Part shown: positions 15,227 through 28,300 of the stretch, in pieces
How positions within the stretch are numbered: position 1 is the first letter of the stretch
How the letters are laid out: every line of letters starts with the position of its first letter
Origin: Silurus meridionalis
Lineage: Eukaryota > Chordata > Actinopteri > Siluriformes > Siluridae
Direction of reading: 5' to 3'
DNA: 64,000 nt
Assembly (NCBI RefSeq): GCF_014805685.1
Contig: NC_060892.1
Span: 6,885,490-6,949,489, forward strand
The notes under the pieces: generated by a model
What the model saw: the letters and a program-made list of their open reading frames with translations, nothing else
What the model was told of the DNA's origin: nothing
Database searches by the model: none
Position numbers and translations under genes: made by a program

Positions 15227-16922
15227 GTATTGTTTCTCCAACATATAAAGAACATTTCTGTATATATTGTATCATATTACTATAAGTAATTATTTTGTTT
15301 ATTTGTTTGATTTCTCTAGATTTTGCAGCATCTGCTCATGCGGTGGTTAGGATGCGAGGTGTCAAGAAACTAACCAGTGACCAAATCATCTTCTATACAG
15401 AGCAGGTAAGGCCATACTTTATCCTATACCACAAATTTTTTTGAGAAGTGTTTTGTGTTAATACTTGCTTTGCTAACATTTACCGTTTTAATTTATTAAC
15501 TAATGCATCTGTATTCTTCCTGTTATCACATACTGTATGTTATAGCAGTATTGCAGCTATAAAGGAACATTACATAGATGTCACAAATCCCCTCAAAGCA
15601 TTATTGACATTATTGATTTTGGGGAAGTGACAGCTCAGTTGTTAAGGTTCTGGGAAGGGATCCAAGTCCTAGTATTGCCAAGCTGTCACTCTTGGGCCCT
15701 TGAGCAAGGTCCTTAATCCTCTGTGCTTCCGGGGTGCTGTATCATGTCTGACCCCAGCTTTCTTACATTTCTGGGATATGTAAAGAAAGAATTCAATGTG
15801 CTGTATTCAAGTCAAGTCAAGAAGCTTTTTATTGTCATTTCAACCATATATAGCTGTAAAATGAAACAACACAGTGAAATGAAACAACGTTCCACCAGAA
15901 CCCTGATGCTACATACAACAATAATCACAGAAACAGGAAACACAGGGCTAATGACTAGTAAGTGTCCTCGCCACATAAAGTGCATGTGTGCAACCTGGTG
16001 CAAACAGTGCAAAGACAACACAAGACAGTGCAAAGACAACACAGGACAGTGCAGGACAAAACACAAAATAGCTCTGCCAGTAAACCTGTTGTAACAAGAC
16101 AAAGTGAACAAAATTGAACAGTACAAAATGTAAACAAAAATGTTGTACAAACGAGCAATTAAACAGCAGTTCAGAAAGGATGTGCAAAGAAAGCATTTTA
16201 AAAGTTTATGGTAATGAGGTGATGTAATGTGGGTGGTACTGAAGTCATGGGTGTGTATTGTATATGTGACAAGTAAAATACCCCAACCCTTATTTTTTGT
16301 TTTAATTTCCTGTATCGTCATTTTCAGTAATTCCTTTGGTGTGTTTGTTTATCTTTTGTCTGTTAAACTTTAAACATTGTGTACTAATTATAGCCTTGTG
16401 TGTGTTTGGTACTAATACTGGAACTTCCTTCTATATATGTTAGTGCTGTTGTTATAGAAACTCAACAGCACTGGTGTATAGTATAACTTATACCACAATG
16501 AGGTTGAATACTCTAATCAGGAAGTGTTCATTTACTATAACATCAACCCTAACAGTAGTTTACTGCAAGTCATTCTGTAAAAAAAAGTTAACATTATTGT
16601 GCTATTTCTTTAAAAACAATAAGAGGAAAATGATCCTATATTATACGTCACACCACCCTTATGTGAGTTTATTTTATCAACACAGCCTGTGATGTGGTAT
16701 TTCTAACATTGACATCATATATGTTCTTAGTAATACAATTCTTAATATGAAATCTTTGGTTCACATCTTCAAGTAAATAGTCCAAATATAATAAATATGT
16801 TTTAATATATATATATTCACTTTTTTTTCTTTTTATTGCAGTTTTTTAGGCTACTCCAAGCCAGAGCTGATGGAACTATTAAGATTAGAGTGAAGCAGAT
16901 CCAAAAAGTGTCACCGTACTGA
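1..16922 (+). CDS. Mucin-like gene A, 5' partial: giant Ser/Thr/Pro repeat exon plus two small 3' exons
   Basis: The coding parts are 1-15226 (continuing upstream of the window), 15320-15405 and 16842-16922, with TGA at 16920-16922. The giant exon encodes roughly 5,000 residues of Ser, Thr, Pro and Glu-rich repeats built on motifs such as ESPET, SSTDQS and NSVTAS. This is the composition of densely O-glycosylated mucin domains. No cysteine-rich, von Willebrand or transmembrane segment is visible, so a secreted or matrix role is inferred, helped by the signal peptide of paralogue B. The exon donor (A then GTATTG) is phase 1. The frame changes six times at small deletions near 712, 3262, 9990, 10268, 12336 and 12936; comparison with neighbouring repeat copies shows one missing base at five of them. 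Either the assembly has indels or the gene is a young pseudogene. The orthologue is not recognised; 'mucin-like' rests on composition only. Confidence 0.75.
3441..8960 (+). repeat. Higher-order repeat of about 2,760 bp inside gene A
   Basis: The block starting at 3441 (TSKAEGSSPTNSV in translation) recurs at 6201. The segment with PTGQVSPST recurs near 4539, 7299, 8742, 10003, 11507 and 12672. The first interval is exactly 2,760 bp (920 codons); later ones are about 1,443, 1,262, 1,503 and 1,165 bp, so later copies have lost internal segments. Copies are nearly identical in DNA, pointing to recent unequal exchange or gene conversion. Confidence 0.8.
15320..15405 (+). CDS. Penultimate exon of mucin-like gene A (C-terminal module, first half)
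   Basis: 86 bp between acceptor TTTCTCTAG and donor GTAAGG, entering in phase 1 and leaving in phase 0. Translation across the junction gives 29 residues starting NFAAS, containing AVVRM and ending YTEQ. It ceases to be Ser/Thr-rich here, which marks a folded module. Exon length, phases and 14 of 29 residues match the exon at 29319-29404 in gene B. Confidence 0.8.
15630..15800 (+). repeat. SINE-like element in penultimate intron of gene A
   Basis: The sequence CAGCTCAGTTGTTAAGG resembles a tRNA-derived box A head. It is followed by the tail phrase GGGCCCTTGAGCAAGG and AAGAATTCAATGTGCTGTA, which I recognise from common teleost SINE-like repeats. Family assignment is from memory. Confidence 0.5.
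15804..16200 (-). repeat. Probable LINE 3' UTR fragment, antisense
   Basis: Begins CAAGTCAAGTCAAGAAGC then TTTTTATTGTCATTTC, a phrase typical of the reversed 3' end of L2/CR1-type teleost LINEs, followed by A-rich and imperfect CAGTGCAAAGACAACACA repeats near 16005-16055. A similar AATCAAATTTTATTTGTCAC end is present at about 43545 next to a real reverse transcriptase. No coding part remains here. Confidence 0.35.
16842..16922 (+). CDS. Terminal coding exon of mucin-like gene A
   Basis: Preceded by a T-rich tract and TATTGCAG. It encodes 26 residues then TGA, with many Lys and Arg and the ending IQKVSPY. 14 of 25 aligned residues match the terminal exon of gene B at 31717-31794. No hydrophobic segment or GPI-type tail is present, so the protein probably ends as a soluble chain. 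Confidence 0.8.
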   Translation, partial: FFRLLQARADGTIKIRVKQIQKVSPY

Positions 16923-17745
16923 TCACCACCTTAAAGTTCAATAAATTATAGAGAAGGATGACGCATGGATTTTATTATTCCACAAATGTACTGCCCCTGT
17001 CAGCTAAACACATGCACCAGTTTTAAATAATCAGCTCAAGATGAGAACTAAAACATTGATTGGCTTTTCCTGCATAGTTTGGCATGTATGCATGTAAAAA
17101 TACAATTCCTCTACAATTTGTCTGTGTTTTTAATTTGCATATGCGTGGCTATGTTGCACTTTTCAATTAATTAAAACAATCATCTAGTTAGCCTAAAAAA
17201 TTTTACTGGCTGTGCTATTAACTAAAGAATGTCTAGAATGATTTTTGGAATAAATATAATCCCAATTACCAAAGCCAACATTCATTAAGTAAACTGAAAA
17301 TCAAGATTTCAAAGCAGTAACAGAAACGTGACGACAAAAAAATGTGTTTTGTTTAAATGCTTCAGTACTTTGAAGAATTTGTCATGCATTGTATATGACT
17401 ATGCAATAGTATCATAATCTAAAGGCAAAAAAGTAGGAAAAAAGTATGTGTTAATGTTCTTGAATATACATGTACATTTGTGTGTGTGTAGTTTATGTGC
17501 ATTATACTATAAGTCTTGTACAATTAGACAGAAACAAGCTATTATTAATATTATCAATATGTCAGTGTAAAATGTTCTTGTCTTTTTGGTGTCTGTAATG
17601 TTAAACCACAGCTACTATATAAATACATATATGTTCTGCATTTAAATTGTTCATCTTTTGCTATTAAATCTATTGTGACATATTTGTGCAACATCAGAAT
17701 AGTTTCTTAGTACAATTTACTAATTTCCTTGCATTCTTTAAGCTT

Positions 17746-17751
17746 AATAAA
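17746..17751 (+). promoter_or_regulatory. Candidate poly(A) signal for gene A
   Basis: AATAAA about 820 bp after the stop. Another AATAAA at 16940-16945 lies only 18 bases after the stop and is a less likely alternative. Choice needs transcript ends. Confidence 0.3.
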
Positions 17752-17799
17752 AACCTAATCCGGTTTTGAGTGGCTTTTCTCAGGTATACCGTGCTACAA

Positions 17800-19180
17800 A
17801 AGATGCTGCCATGCTACACTGGTGCATGAGTTTTAACATCATTTAAAATCAAGTGGGACAAATATCACCATATTTGCTCATTTTGGCAAGAGATGCAATG
17901 AGCATTTTGGAAATAGGATGATTTTTAGGTTGAAATAGAATATTTTGCATTTTTTCATGGTGTTCATTATGGGTGGGTGAGAGGCAGAATCTACTGCTGC
18001 TACACATTTCATACAGTATATCTCAATAAGATTGGAAATTCATTGATTGTACTGCATCTATACTTAATATATAAACTTAATATGTATATTTTATTTTACA
18101 TTTCATATATTTTATTTTATTTTAATCTTCACATCAACTTTAATTTATTTGATTCAGCTTGCTCAGTCATATACAGTATTTTGAGCTTGCTATATTCAAG
18201 CTGCAAAGTAAATGAAAAACATATGGCTGGTTTCATATTCATCTTATGTTATCAACAATTGGGAGATAACTGGGATGGAATGTATGTTTACCTCCTCAAC
18301 AAAGCAAACAGTTGGGTTGGTGTTTTTATAGATTGGAATTTATCAAGAGAAAATGTCTGCATGATGATGGTCGAAAGAAAATGCTTGTATTCGCTATAAA
18401 GCAAAATTCACTTAAAAGGAGTCGAAAATTAAATGTCAATTGTTTTCATATTCTACGTTTAAGGGTGGTTACTCTGTTTTTTATGAGTCTGAGGCCAGAC
18501 ATTATTTATTAACTTAATGTAGCCATAGTCCTTGCTTGAACCCCACCAAAAGAGAGCGGTGCAGCAGTGCTTCAGTCCTTTAAACTCTTCTCTTTTCCTT
18601 ATCTGTACAATCAAAGTTTCAGAATCCATCCTGATATTATCATCCATAGTATTAAGCTTATCTTCTTATAGATTAACTGGCTGAGATAGGTCTCTGCTAT
18701 AGCTCAAGGCCATAATAACAGCATTGCATTCTTTTGCACCACTACATGAATTCCTATGCTGAATTCCTCATTAATTTGACGTTCAATTTTCCAGGAAAAT
18801 TGCAAGTAAATATAACTTTTAATATTTTTAGAAGCTAAGAGTGTAATGTGGATATTGTCGAATTTGTTTTAGATCATTTTTTTTCTCACATAAAACACTA
18901 TCGTAACTAAGCAGGATCAGTAACAATAACAATCACCTTCAGTGACATCAGAGTGGCACCAAATGGAAAATTATTTAATATAATGGTTTTTATATAAAGA
19001 TACACATTCCAGGGTGTAGTTTTACAGTATAGTTCCAAGGAAGCATAGCATACTGTTAAAGGAAATAAAGCCTAAAATGATCTACACTGTAACACTAAAC
19101 AGACGTATATGTTATTATTTGAGACACAGCACGGTATTTCCCTGAGAACCTGTTATTCCTGGGAGGAGATAAGGGTAGGG
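17800..19180. other. Intergenic stretch between mucin-like genes A and B
   Basis: AT-rich sequence with short chance open frames only. A TATATAAAG at about 18991 lies some 300 bp upstream of the gene B start and could be a TATA box, but spacing is loose. Nothing else is supportable here. Confidence 0.35.
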
Positions 19181-19292
19181 CTTGAAGTCAGAACTGTACA
19201 ATAACCTGCCAGTGCTAAGAGTTTATTATTCAACAAAACAGCTGAATTCAACACATTTTATTTGCGGGAAAAAACTCTGTTTAATGAATGCC

Positions 19293-19392
19293 ATGCCGAA
19301 AGCTGCTTTTAAATCACTGCACAGCAAGATGCTTACATTTCTATTTCTCATAGGATGCATTTTAATGATTACAGGGCAACCTACAGCAACAG
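19293..19392 (+). CDS. Signal-peptide exon of mucin-like gene B
   Basis: From the ATG at 19293 it encodes MPKAAFKSLHSKM, then a hydrophobic run TFLFLIGCILMI and a polar end GQPTAT. This is the n-h-c pattern of a secretory signal, with cleavage probably near QPTA. The donor GTAAGA follows at 19393 in phase 1. Alternative starts are ATG 19284, with a poorer -3 base (T), and ATG 19329, with a good -3 A but no basic n-region. The open frame extends to 19182 upstream but without signal character. Confidence 0.7.
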
Positions 19393-22300
19393 GTAAGATG
19401 CTATTTATTAACAATACTTGCCATGTTGATGTACATTAAGGAAAAAATATAGTGGACACCTAGCCATAAGATTCATATGTGACTTTGAACATCCGGTTCT
19501 ACATTTAATATCAATTTGCTGTTATAATAACCGCTACGCTTTTGGGATGATGTTGCACTTTATTTTGGAGTGTGCATGAGAAGATTTGTGCTCATTCAGC
19601 CACAGGGGTTTTAGTAAAGCCAGGTACTGAAGAACGGTCAAGAGACCTGGGGTGCAATTAACATTAACATTTGTTAGTTGTTCAGTAGGGTTGAGAACAG
19701 AACTTTATAGCAGGGCACTAAAGATTTTCCAACCATGTAAACCTTATCATCATGGAGTTTGCATTGTGCATAAGGGGATTGTCACATTGAACCAGGTTTC
19801 AGTCTCCTAGTTCAAGTGGATGGAAAATGTTATGCTACTGCATCCAAATACATTCTATACAGTTGTGTTTGGGGAACCACATTTGATTGGAAATGTTAGG
19901 TTCCCCTTATAATGTTGTTCCATTACTTTTTCCCATATAGTGTATATATAGTATGTATTGATATATGTTTTCAGAATCAGTACAATTTGTCCTTCATGGC
20001 TTATCAGTGACAGTGACATAGGAGAAGTGTTGAATATATAAACAAGCTCAGAACCTTAAACCTGGATCACTGCGTTAAAAGTTAAAAAAAGAATAACTGC
20101 ACCAGAGCTCTTAGGCAAATGTACTGAATAAAAAATAGAAGTGCGTACCATTTAGTTCAGCATGAAGCAATCCGCAGCACATGAAATTATTTTTTTTTAT
20201 ATTTTTAAGTACTTTCTTAAAATAACCATATGCTGTAATTGTATATATGTCCACGTGAAAAAACAAGAAATGCAAATTATACTACAGGTAGTCGTCGACT
20301 TACAACCTATGCAACTTAACGACCATTCGACTTTACGACCACAATCGCTAGTCACAAGACGTTATTTTTACCAGCTCCCGGCATAATTTCACAGTACTGT
20401 ACATATAGCCTACTCTACTTATGGCCAAATCGTGTTACGACCGATTTGCCGGTCCTAATTGTGGTTGTAAGTTGACGACTACCTGTACCTATTAACTATA
20501 ATTTTAATATATATTCCACTTTCAAGTGTTTAATACAGCTACAAAGGGGCAACAAAGTTTTTTTTCATGATTTGTTTGATATATAACTGACAATATAGAA
20601 CATGTCTTTTAAGAAAATTAAATGTATCATTCAAGAAAATGTAACAAAAATGAATGTGTTCAAATCAATTTCACTAAACTAATGCAAGACAACTATATAA
20701 TCAATTTTATACATTCCAGAAACTTCAACAATACCAACAATTCCAGCATCATCATTTGCTTCCACAGAATCAATATCAAACAACCCAGAAACAGCAATTG
20801 TAACAATCTCTGAATCTCCAGAAACTTCAGCAATACAATCATTTGAAGAATCAACAACTACTTTAACAGAATCAACATCAAATCAGTTATTAATATCAAC
20901 TACCGCACAAACTGTATCAACCTTTGAATATCCAGAAACTTCAGCTACACAAACAATTCTAGCATCATCATCTGCTTCCACAGAATCAATGACAGAAACT
21001 TTATCAACCTCTGAAATTCCAGAAACATCAGCAACACAAACAATTACAGCATCAACATCTACTTCAACAGACTCTACTACAGAAATATTATCGATTTCAG
21101 ATACTCTAGAAACTTCAGCCATTTCTGAATCTCCAGAAACATCAACACCAACGAAAAAAATTCCAACAACACCTACTTCCCTGGAATTAACTACATCTCT
21201 GTCATCAACATCACCCACTCCAGAAATGTTTTCAATCTCTGAATCTCCAGAAACTTCAGCTACAGAAACAATTACAGCATCAACGTCTCCTTCACCAGAA
21301 ACTTCAACAATACCAACAATTCCAGCATCATCATTTGCTTCCACAGAATCAATATCAGACAACCCAGAAATAGCAATTGTAACAATCTCTGAATCTCCAG
21401 AAACTTCAGCAATACAATCATTTGAAGAATCAACAACTACTATAACAGAATCAACATCAAATCAGTTATTAATATCAACTACCGCACAAACTGTATCAAC
21501 CTCTGAATATCCAGAAACTTCAGCTACACAAACAATTCTAGCATCATCATCTGATTCCACAGAATCAATGACAGAAACTTTATCAACCTCTGAAATTCCA
21601 GAAACATCAGCAACACAAACAATTACAGCATCAACATCTACTTCAACAGACTCTACTACAGAAATATTATCGATTTCAGATACTCTAGAAACTTCAGCCA
21701 TTTCTGAATCTCCAGAAACATCCACACCACAAACAATTCCAACAACACCTACTTCCTTGGAATTAACTACATCTCTGTCATCAACATCACCCACTCCAGA
21801 AACTTTATCAACCTCTGATTCTCGAAAAACAGCAGCAACAGAAACAATTACAGCATCAATAACTACTTCACTAAAATTCAATACAGAACTATCATCAACA
21901 TCAGAAATTCTAGACAGTTTACCAACCTCAGAAACTTCAGATACACAAACAATTCTAGCATCATCATCTGCTTCCACAGAATCAATGACAGAAACTTTAT
22001 CAACCTCTGAAATTCCAGAAACATCAGCAACACAAACAATTACAGCATCAACATCTACTTCAACAGACTCTACTACAGAAATATTATCGATTTTAGATAC
22101 TCTAGAAACTTCAGCCATTTCTAAATCTCCAGAAACATATGCTACACAAACAATTCTAGCATCCTCATCTGCTTCCACAGAATCAATGACAGAAACTTTA
22201 TCAACCTCTGAAATTCCAGAAACATCAACACCACAAACAATTCCAACAACACCTACTTCCCTGGAATTAACTACATCTCTGTCATCAACATCACCCACTC

Positions 22301-25300
22301 CAGAAATGTTGTCAACCTCTGAATCTCCAGAAACTTCAGCTACAGAAACAATTACAGCATCAACGTCTCCTTCACCAGATTTAACCACAAATCTATTAGC
22401 AAAATCACACACTCCAGCAAGTTTATCAACCTCTGAATCTACAGAAACTTCAGCAACTCAAGCATTAACAGCATCAACATCTACTTCAACAGATTCAACA
22501 ATAAATCTATCATCAAACTCAGACACTCCAGAAACTTTATCAACCTCTGATTCTTCAGAAACTTCAGATACACAAACAATTACAACATCAACATCTACTT
22601 CAACAGACTCTACTACAGAAATATTATCGATTTCAGATACTCTAGAAACTTCAGCCATTTCTAAATCTCCAGAAACATCAACACAAACAATTACAGCATC
22701 GACATCTACATCACCAAAATTAACTACAGAAATATTAGCATCAACCACTCTAGAAATGTCATCCACCTCTGAATTTCCAGAAACATCAGCAACACAAACA
22801 ATTACAACATCAACATCTACTTCGCTAAAATTAACAACAGATCTATCAATATCGAACACTCCAGAATCTTTATCAACCTTTGAATCTTCAGAAACTTCAG
22901 CTACACAAACAATTACAGACTCAACATCTACTTTACCACATTTACCCACAAATCTATTATCAACATCACACACTCCAGCAACTTTATCAACCTCTGCATC
23001 TCCAGAAACTTCAACACAAGCATTTACAGCATCACCTGTTTCCACAGAATCAACTAAAGATCTATCATCAACATCAGCCACTCCAGAAATGTTATCAACC
23101 TTTGAATCTCCAGAAACATATGCTACACAAACAATTACAGCATTAACTTCTACTTCACCAGATTTAACCGCAAATCTACTAACATCAACCAATCCCCTAA
23201 CTTTATCAACCTCTGAATCTCCAGAAACTTCAGCATCACAAGCATTTACAGCATTAACTTCTACTTCACCAAAATCCACTACACATATAGCATCTAAATC
23301 CAGCGCTCCAGAAACCTTGTCAACCTCTGAATATCCAGAAACTTCAGCTACGAACAATTACAGTATCAACATCTACTTGACATACTCTACTACAGAAATA
23401 TTATCAACATCAGATGCTCTAGAAATTTCAGCCATCTCTAAATCTCCAGAAACATCAACACAAACAATTCCACCATCAACACCTACTTCACCAGAATTGA
23501 CTACAGATCTGCTATCAACATCACACGCTCCAGCAACTTTATCAACCTCTGAATCTTCAGAAACTTCAGCAACACAAGCATTTGCAGCATCATTATCTGC
23601 TTCCACAGAATCAACTAAAGATCTGTCATCAACATCAGCTGCTCCAGAAATGTTATCAACCTCTGAATCTCCAGAAACATCTGCTCCACTGACAATTACA
23701 GCATTAACTTCTACTTCACCGGATTTAACCAATCTATTAACATCAACCAATCCAGCAACTTTATCAACCTCTGAATCTCCAGAAACTTCAGCATCACAAG
23801 CCTTTACAGCATTATCATCTGCTTCCACAGAATCACCCAAAGATCTATCTTCAACATCAGCCGCTCCAGAAATGTTATCAACGTCTGAATCTCCAAAAAC
23901 ATCCGTTACACAAACAATTACAGCATTAACTTCTACTTCACCAAAATCCACTACACATATAGCATCTAAATCCAGCGCTCCAGAAACCTTGTCAACCTCT
24001 GAATATCCAGAAACTTTAGCTACACGAACAATTACAGTATCAACATCTACTTCGACATACTCTACTACAGAAATATTATCAACATCAGATGCTCTAGAAA
24101 TTTCAGCCATCTCTAAATCTCCAGAAACATCAACACAAACAATTCCACCATCAACACCTACTTCACCAGAATTGACTACAGATCTGCTATCAACATCACA
24201 CGCTCCAGCAACTTTATCAACCTCTGAATCTTCAGAAACTTCAGCAACACAAGCATTTGCAGCATCATTATCTGCTTCCACAGAATCAACTAAAGATCTG
24301 TCATCAACATCAGCTGCTCCAGAAATGTTATCAACCTCTGAATCTCCAGAAACATCTGCTCCACTGACAATTACAGCATTAACTTCTACTTCACCGGATT
24401 TAACCAATCTATTAACATCAACCAATCCAGCAACTTTATCAACCTCTGAATCTCCAGAAACTTCAGCATCACAAGCCTTTACAGCATTATCATCTGCTTC
24501 CACAGAATCACCTAAAGATCTATCTTTAACATCAGCCGCTCCAGAAATGTTATCAACGTCTGAATCTCCAGAAACATCTGCTCCACAAACAATTACAGCA
24601 TTAACTTCTACTTCACCAAAATCCACTACACATATAGCATCTAAATCCAACGCTCCAGAAACCTTGTCAACCTCTGAATCTCCAGAAACTTTAGCTACAC
24701 GAACAATTACAGTATCAACATCTACTTCGACAGACTCTACTACAGAAATATTATCAACATCAGATACTCTAGAAATTTCAGCCATCTCTATATTTTCAGA
24801 AACATCAACAACACAAACAATTCCACCATCAACACCTACTTCACCAGAATTAACTACAGATCTGCCATCAACATCACACGCTCCAGAAACTATATCAACC
24901 TCTGAATATCCAGAAACTTCAGCAGCACAGACAATTCTAGCATCAACATCTAGTTCACCAGAATTAACGACAGATCTGTCATCAACATCAGACGCTCCAG
25001 AAACTATATCAACCTCTGAATCTCCAGAAACATCAGCAACACAAACAATTGCAACATCCACTTCGCTGAAATTAGCAACAGATCTATCATCAATATCGAA
25101 CACTCCAGAATCTTTATCAACCTTTAAATCTTCAGAAACTTCAGCTACACAAACAATTACAGAATCAAAATCTACCTTACCAGATTTACCCACAAATCTA
25201 TTAGCAACATCACACACTCCAGCAACTTTATCAACCTCTGCAGCTCCAGAAACTTCAACACAATCATTTACAGCATCATCTGCTTCCACAGAATCAACTA

Positions 25301-28300
25301 AACATCTATCATCAACATCAGCCACTCCAGCAACTTTATCAACCTCTGAATCTCCAGAAGCTTCAGCATCACAAGCATTTACAGCATTATCATCTAATTC
25401 CACAGAATCAACTAATGATCTATTATTAACATCAGACGCCCCAGCAACTTTATATACCTCCGAATCTTCAAAAACTTCAGCAACCCAAGCATTTGCAGCA
25501 TCATCATCTGCGTCCACAGAATCAGCTAAAGATCTATCATCAACATCAGCCGCTCCAGAAATGTTATCAACCTCTGAATCTCCAGAAACATCTGCTCCAC
25601 AAACAATTACAGCATTAACTTCTATTTCACCAAAATCCACTACACTTATAACATCTAAATCCAACGCTCTAGAAACTTTATCAACCTCTGAATCTCTAGA
25701 AACTTCAGCAACACAAACAATTACAGTATCAACATCTACTTCACCGGAATTAACCACAGATCTGTCACCAACATCAACCACTCCAGAGATTCTGACTTTC
25801 TCTGAATCTTTAGAAACAGCAGCAACACAAACAATTACAGCATCATCTACTTCAACAGGCTCAACTACAGATCTGTCATCAAGATCAGACACTCCAGAAA
25901 TTCTGACTTCCTCTGAATCTCCAGAAACATCAGCAACACAACCAATTGCAACATCAATATCTACTTTGCTAAAATTAACAACAGATATATCAACATCAAA
26001 TATGCCAGAATCTTTATCAATCTCTAAAACTTTAGAAACTTCAGCTACACAAACATTTACAGCATCAACATCTACTTCACCGGAATCAACCACAGATCTG
26101 TCACCAACATCAACCACTCCAGAGATTCTGACTTCCTCTGAATCTCCAGAAACATCAGCAACACAAACGATTACAGCATCATCTATTTCAACAGGCTCAA
26201 CTATAGATCTGTCATCAAGATCAACCACTCCATCAACTTTATCAAACTCTAAATCTCCAGAAACATCAGCAACACAAACAATTACAGCATCTTTTACTTC
26301 AACAGACTCAACTACAGATCTTTCATCAACATCAGACACTCCAGAAATTCTGACTTCCTCTAAATCTTCAGAAACTTCAGCTACACAAACATTTACAGCA
26401 TCAACATCTCCTTCACCACATTTAACCACACATCTATTATCAACATCACACACTCCAGCAACTTTATCAACCTATGAATCTCCAGAAACTTTAGCAACAC
26501 AAGCATTTACAGCATCATCACATGCTTCCACAAAATCAACTAAAGATCTATCATTAACATCAGACACTTCAGAAATGTTATCAACCTTTGAATCTCCACA
26601 AACTCAAACTTCAACTGCACAAACAATTAGAGTATCACCAGCTATTTCCCCTAAACCAACATATCACTCATCAGCTGTATCTGTAGAAACTTCCTCAATG
26701 TCACTAGTTACAGCATCCTTATATTATTCCCCAGCAACTAAATATCCAGAAACATTTTTAACATCTAAGTTTCCAGGAGTTTTATCAACAAGAATGTTTA
26801 CAGCATCTACTGTTCCAGGCTCCTCTAAAGATTTACCTTTGACAGCAGTAAAACAGACAACCAATGAACAAGAATCAATTTCTAATTTCCAGAGTTCCTC
26901 AGTTAAACCTATGCTTTCACCTGCTGCACAAACATCTTCTACAACTAAAATTACATCTTCAACTTTATCCAATCTGCCCTCAACATTCACATCAAAACAA
27001 TCAACAGCTAAAGATTCACCTATTACTGATTCAAATTTTTTAGCTGCTACTATTGCTGTAACAGCCATGCCTTTAACTTTTCTATCAACACCTACACCTC
27101 ATTTTTCACCAAGCACATCTTCAGCAACTGCTTCAACGAACAATGATTTACCAGTGACTACTATTCCATCATTACTCACACAACCAATCACCCCTCCAAA
27201 AACAACAACTAGTAAATATACCCAATCAACTACATCTCCTGCCTTAACCAGCACAAAAACCAACACAATCACATTTCCTTCAAGCATTACCACAACACCT
27301 TCCCTATTTGTAACTTCTACCAGCCACCCTTCCACATCTGCATCTCCAGCAACAGCCATATCTCCAACATCAATGGTCTCCACAAAAACAGGTCTGACAA
27401 CAAATATTGTTCCCATCTTTCAAGCAACAGCTACCTTATCATCAACAACAACAACAACTTTTTCAAATACAGCAAACCCCATCACATCCACTAGTCTAAC
27501 AATACCCAGCAACTTAGCAACCACATCTTCAAAACCAACAACTCCTCCAGCTACAGTAACATTTAACACAAGTACTAGTCAAACAACGCCAATAAACAGC
27601 ACAAACATTTCTACGAAAACACCTTTGCAATAATATCAACAACTCATCCAAATACAACAGCTACCAATACAACCACCAGTCGGACAACAACTACACCTAT
27701 CACTACCATCTCTCCAACAAAACCTTTTAACAACACCCACAACTCTTCTAAATACAGCAAACCCCATCACATCCACTAGTCTAACAATGCCCAGCAACTT
27801 GATAAGCACATCTCCAAAACCAACTACAGGTGCTTCCACAACAAACACTAGTTTAACAACAACTAAATCAATCACAACTACCTCTTCAACAACTTCCTCC
27901 ACAACAATGCCCCATCTTCAACAAATAAAGCAAACCCCACTGAATCCATTAATCTCACAATGCCCATTGGCCTGATAACCACATCTACGAAAACAGTTAC
28001 AACAACCGGCACAGCCATTTCTTCTACAACTGCTTCTCCAACAACACATACATCTTATTCAAATACAACAGCAACCACATCCAATGCTACAAAAACTACG
28101 CCTACCACAAACGTCTCTTTAACAGAAGGCACCTCTTCAACTCTAGCCACAAAAGGAACAAACACCACAATCAATAGTCCAGCAATGACCAGCAAAAGCA
28201 TTTCTCCAACCACTGATGGATCAACACCAACAACCAAAATTTCACACAGTAATCTAACAATGCCTATTAACATTATATCCACTTCTACAAATAGAAGTTC

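Noticed and set aside
15227..15285. Direct stop of gene A at 15285
   Set aside because: The splice donor at 15227 gives a better model: same phase and position as gene B and joining to a paralogous tail. The read-through end CIYCIILL has no counterpart in B.
17977..18399. 140-residue open frame between the mucin-like genes
   Set aside because: AT-rich chance frame with Tyr, Ile and Leu runs, no homolog recognised, no repeat or splice support.
19182..19292. Upstream extension of the gene B first exon frame
   Set aside because: Open but with no signal-peptide character; a start at 19293 or 19329 gives a normal signal sequence.
23373..26453. 1,026-codon open frame on the minus strand
   Set aside because: It mirrors the gene B coding repeat; the absence of stops follows from the repeated sense codons. 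No start context, splice logic or domain supports it. Other antisense frames in 1-29200 are the same kind of artefact.
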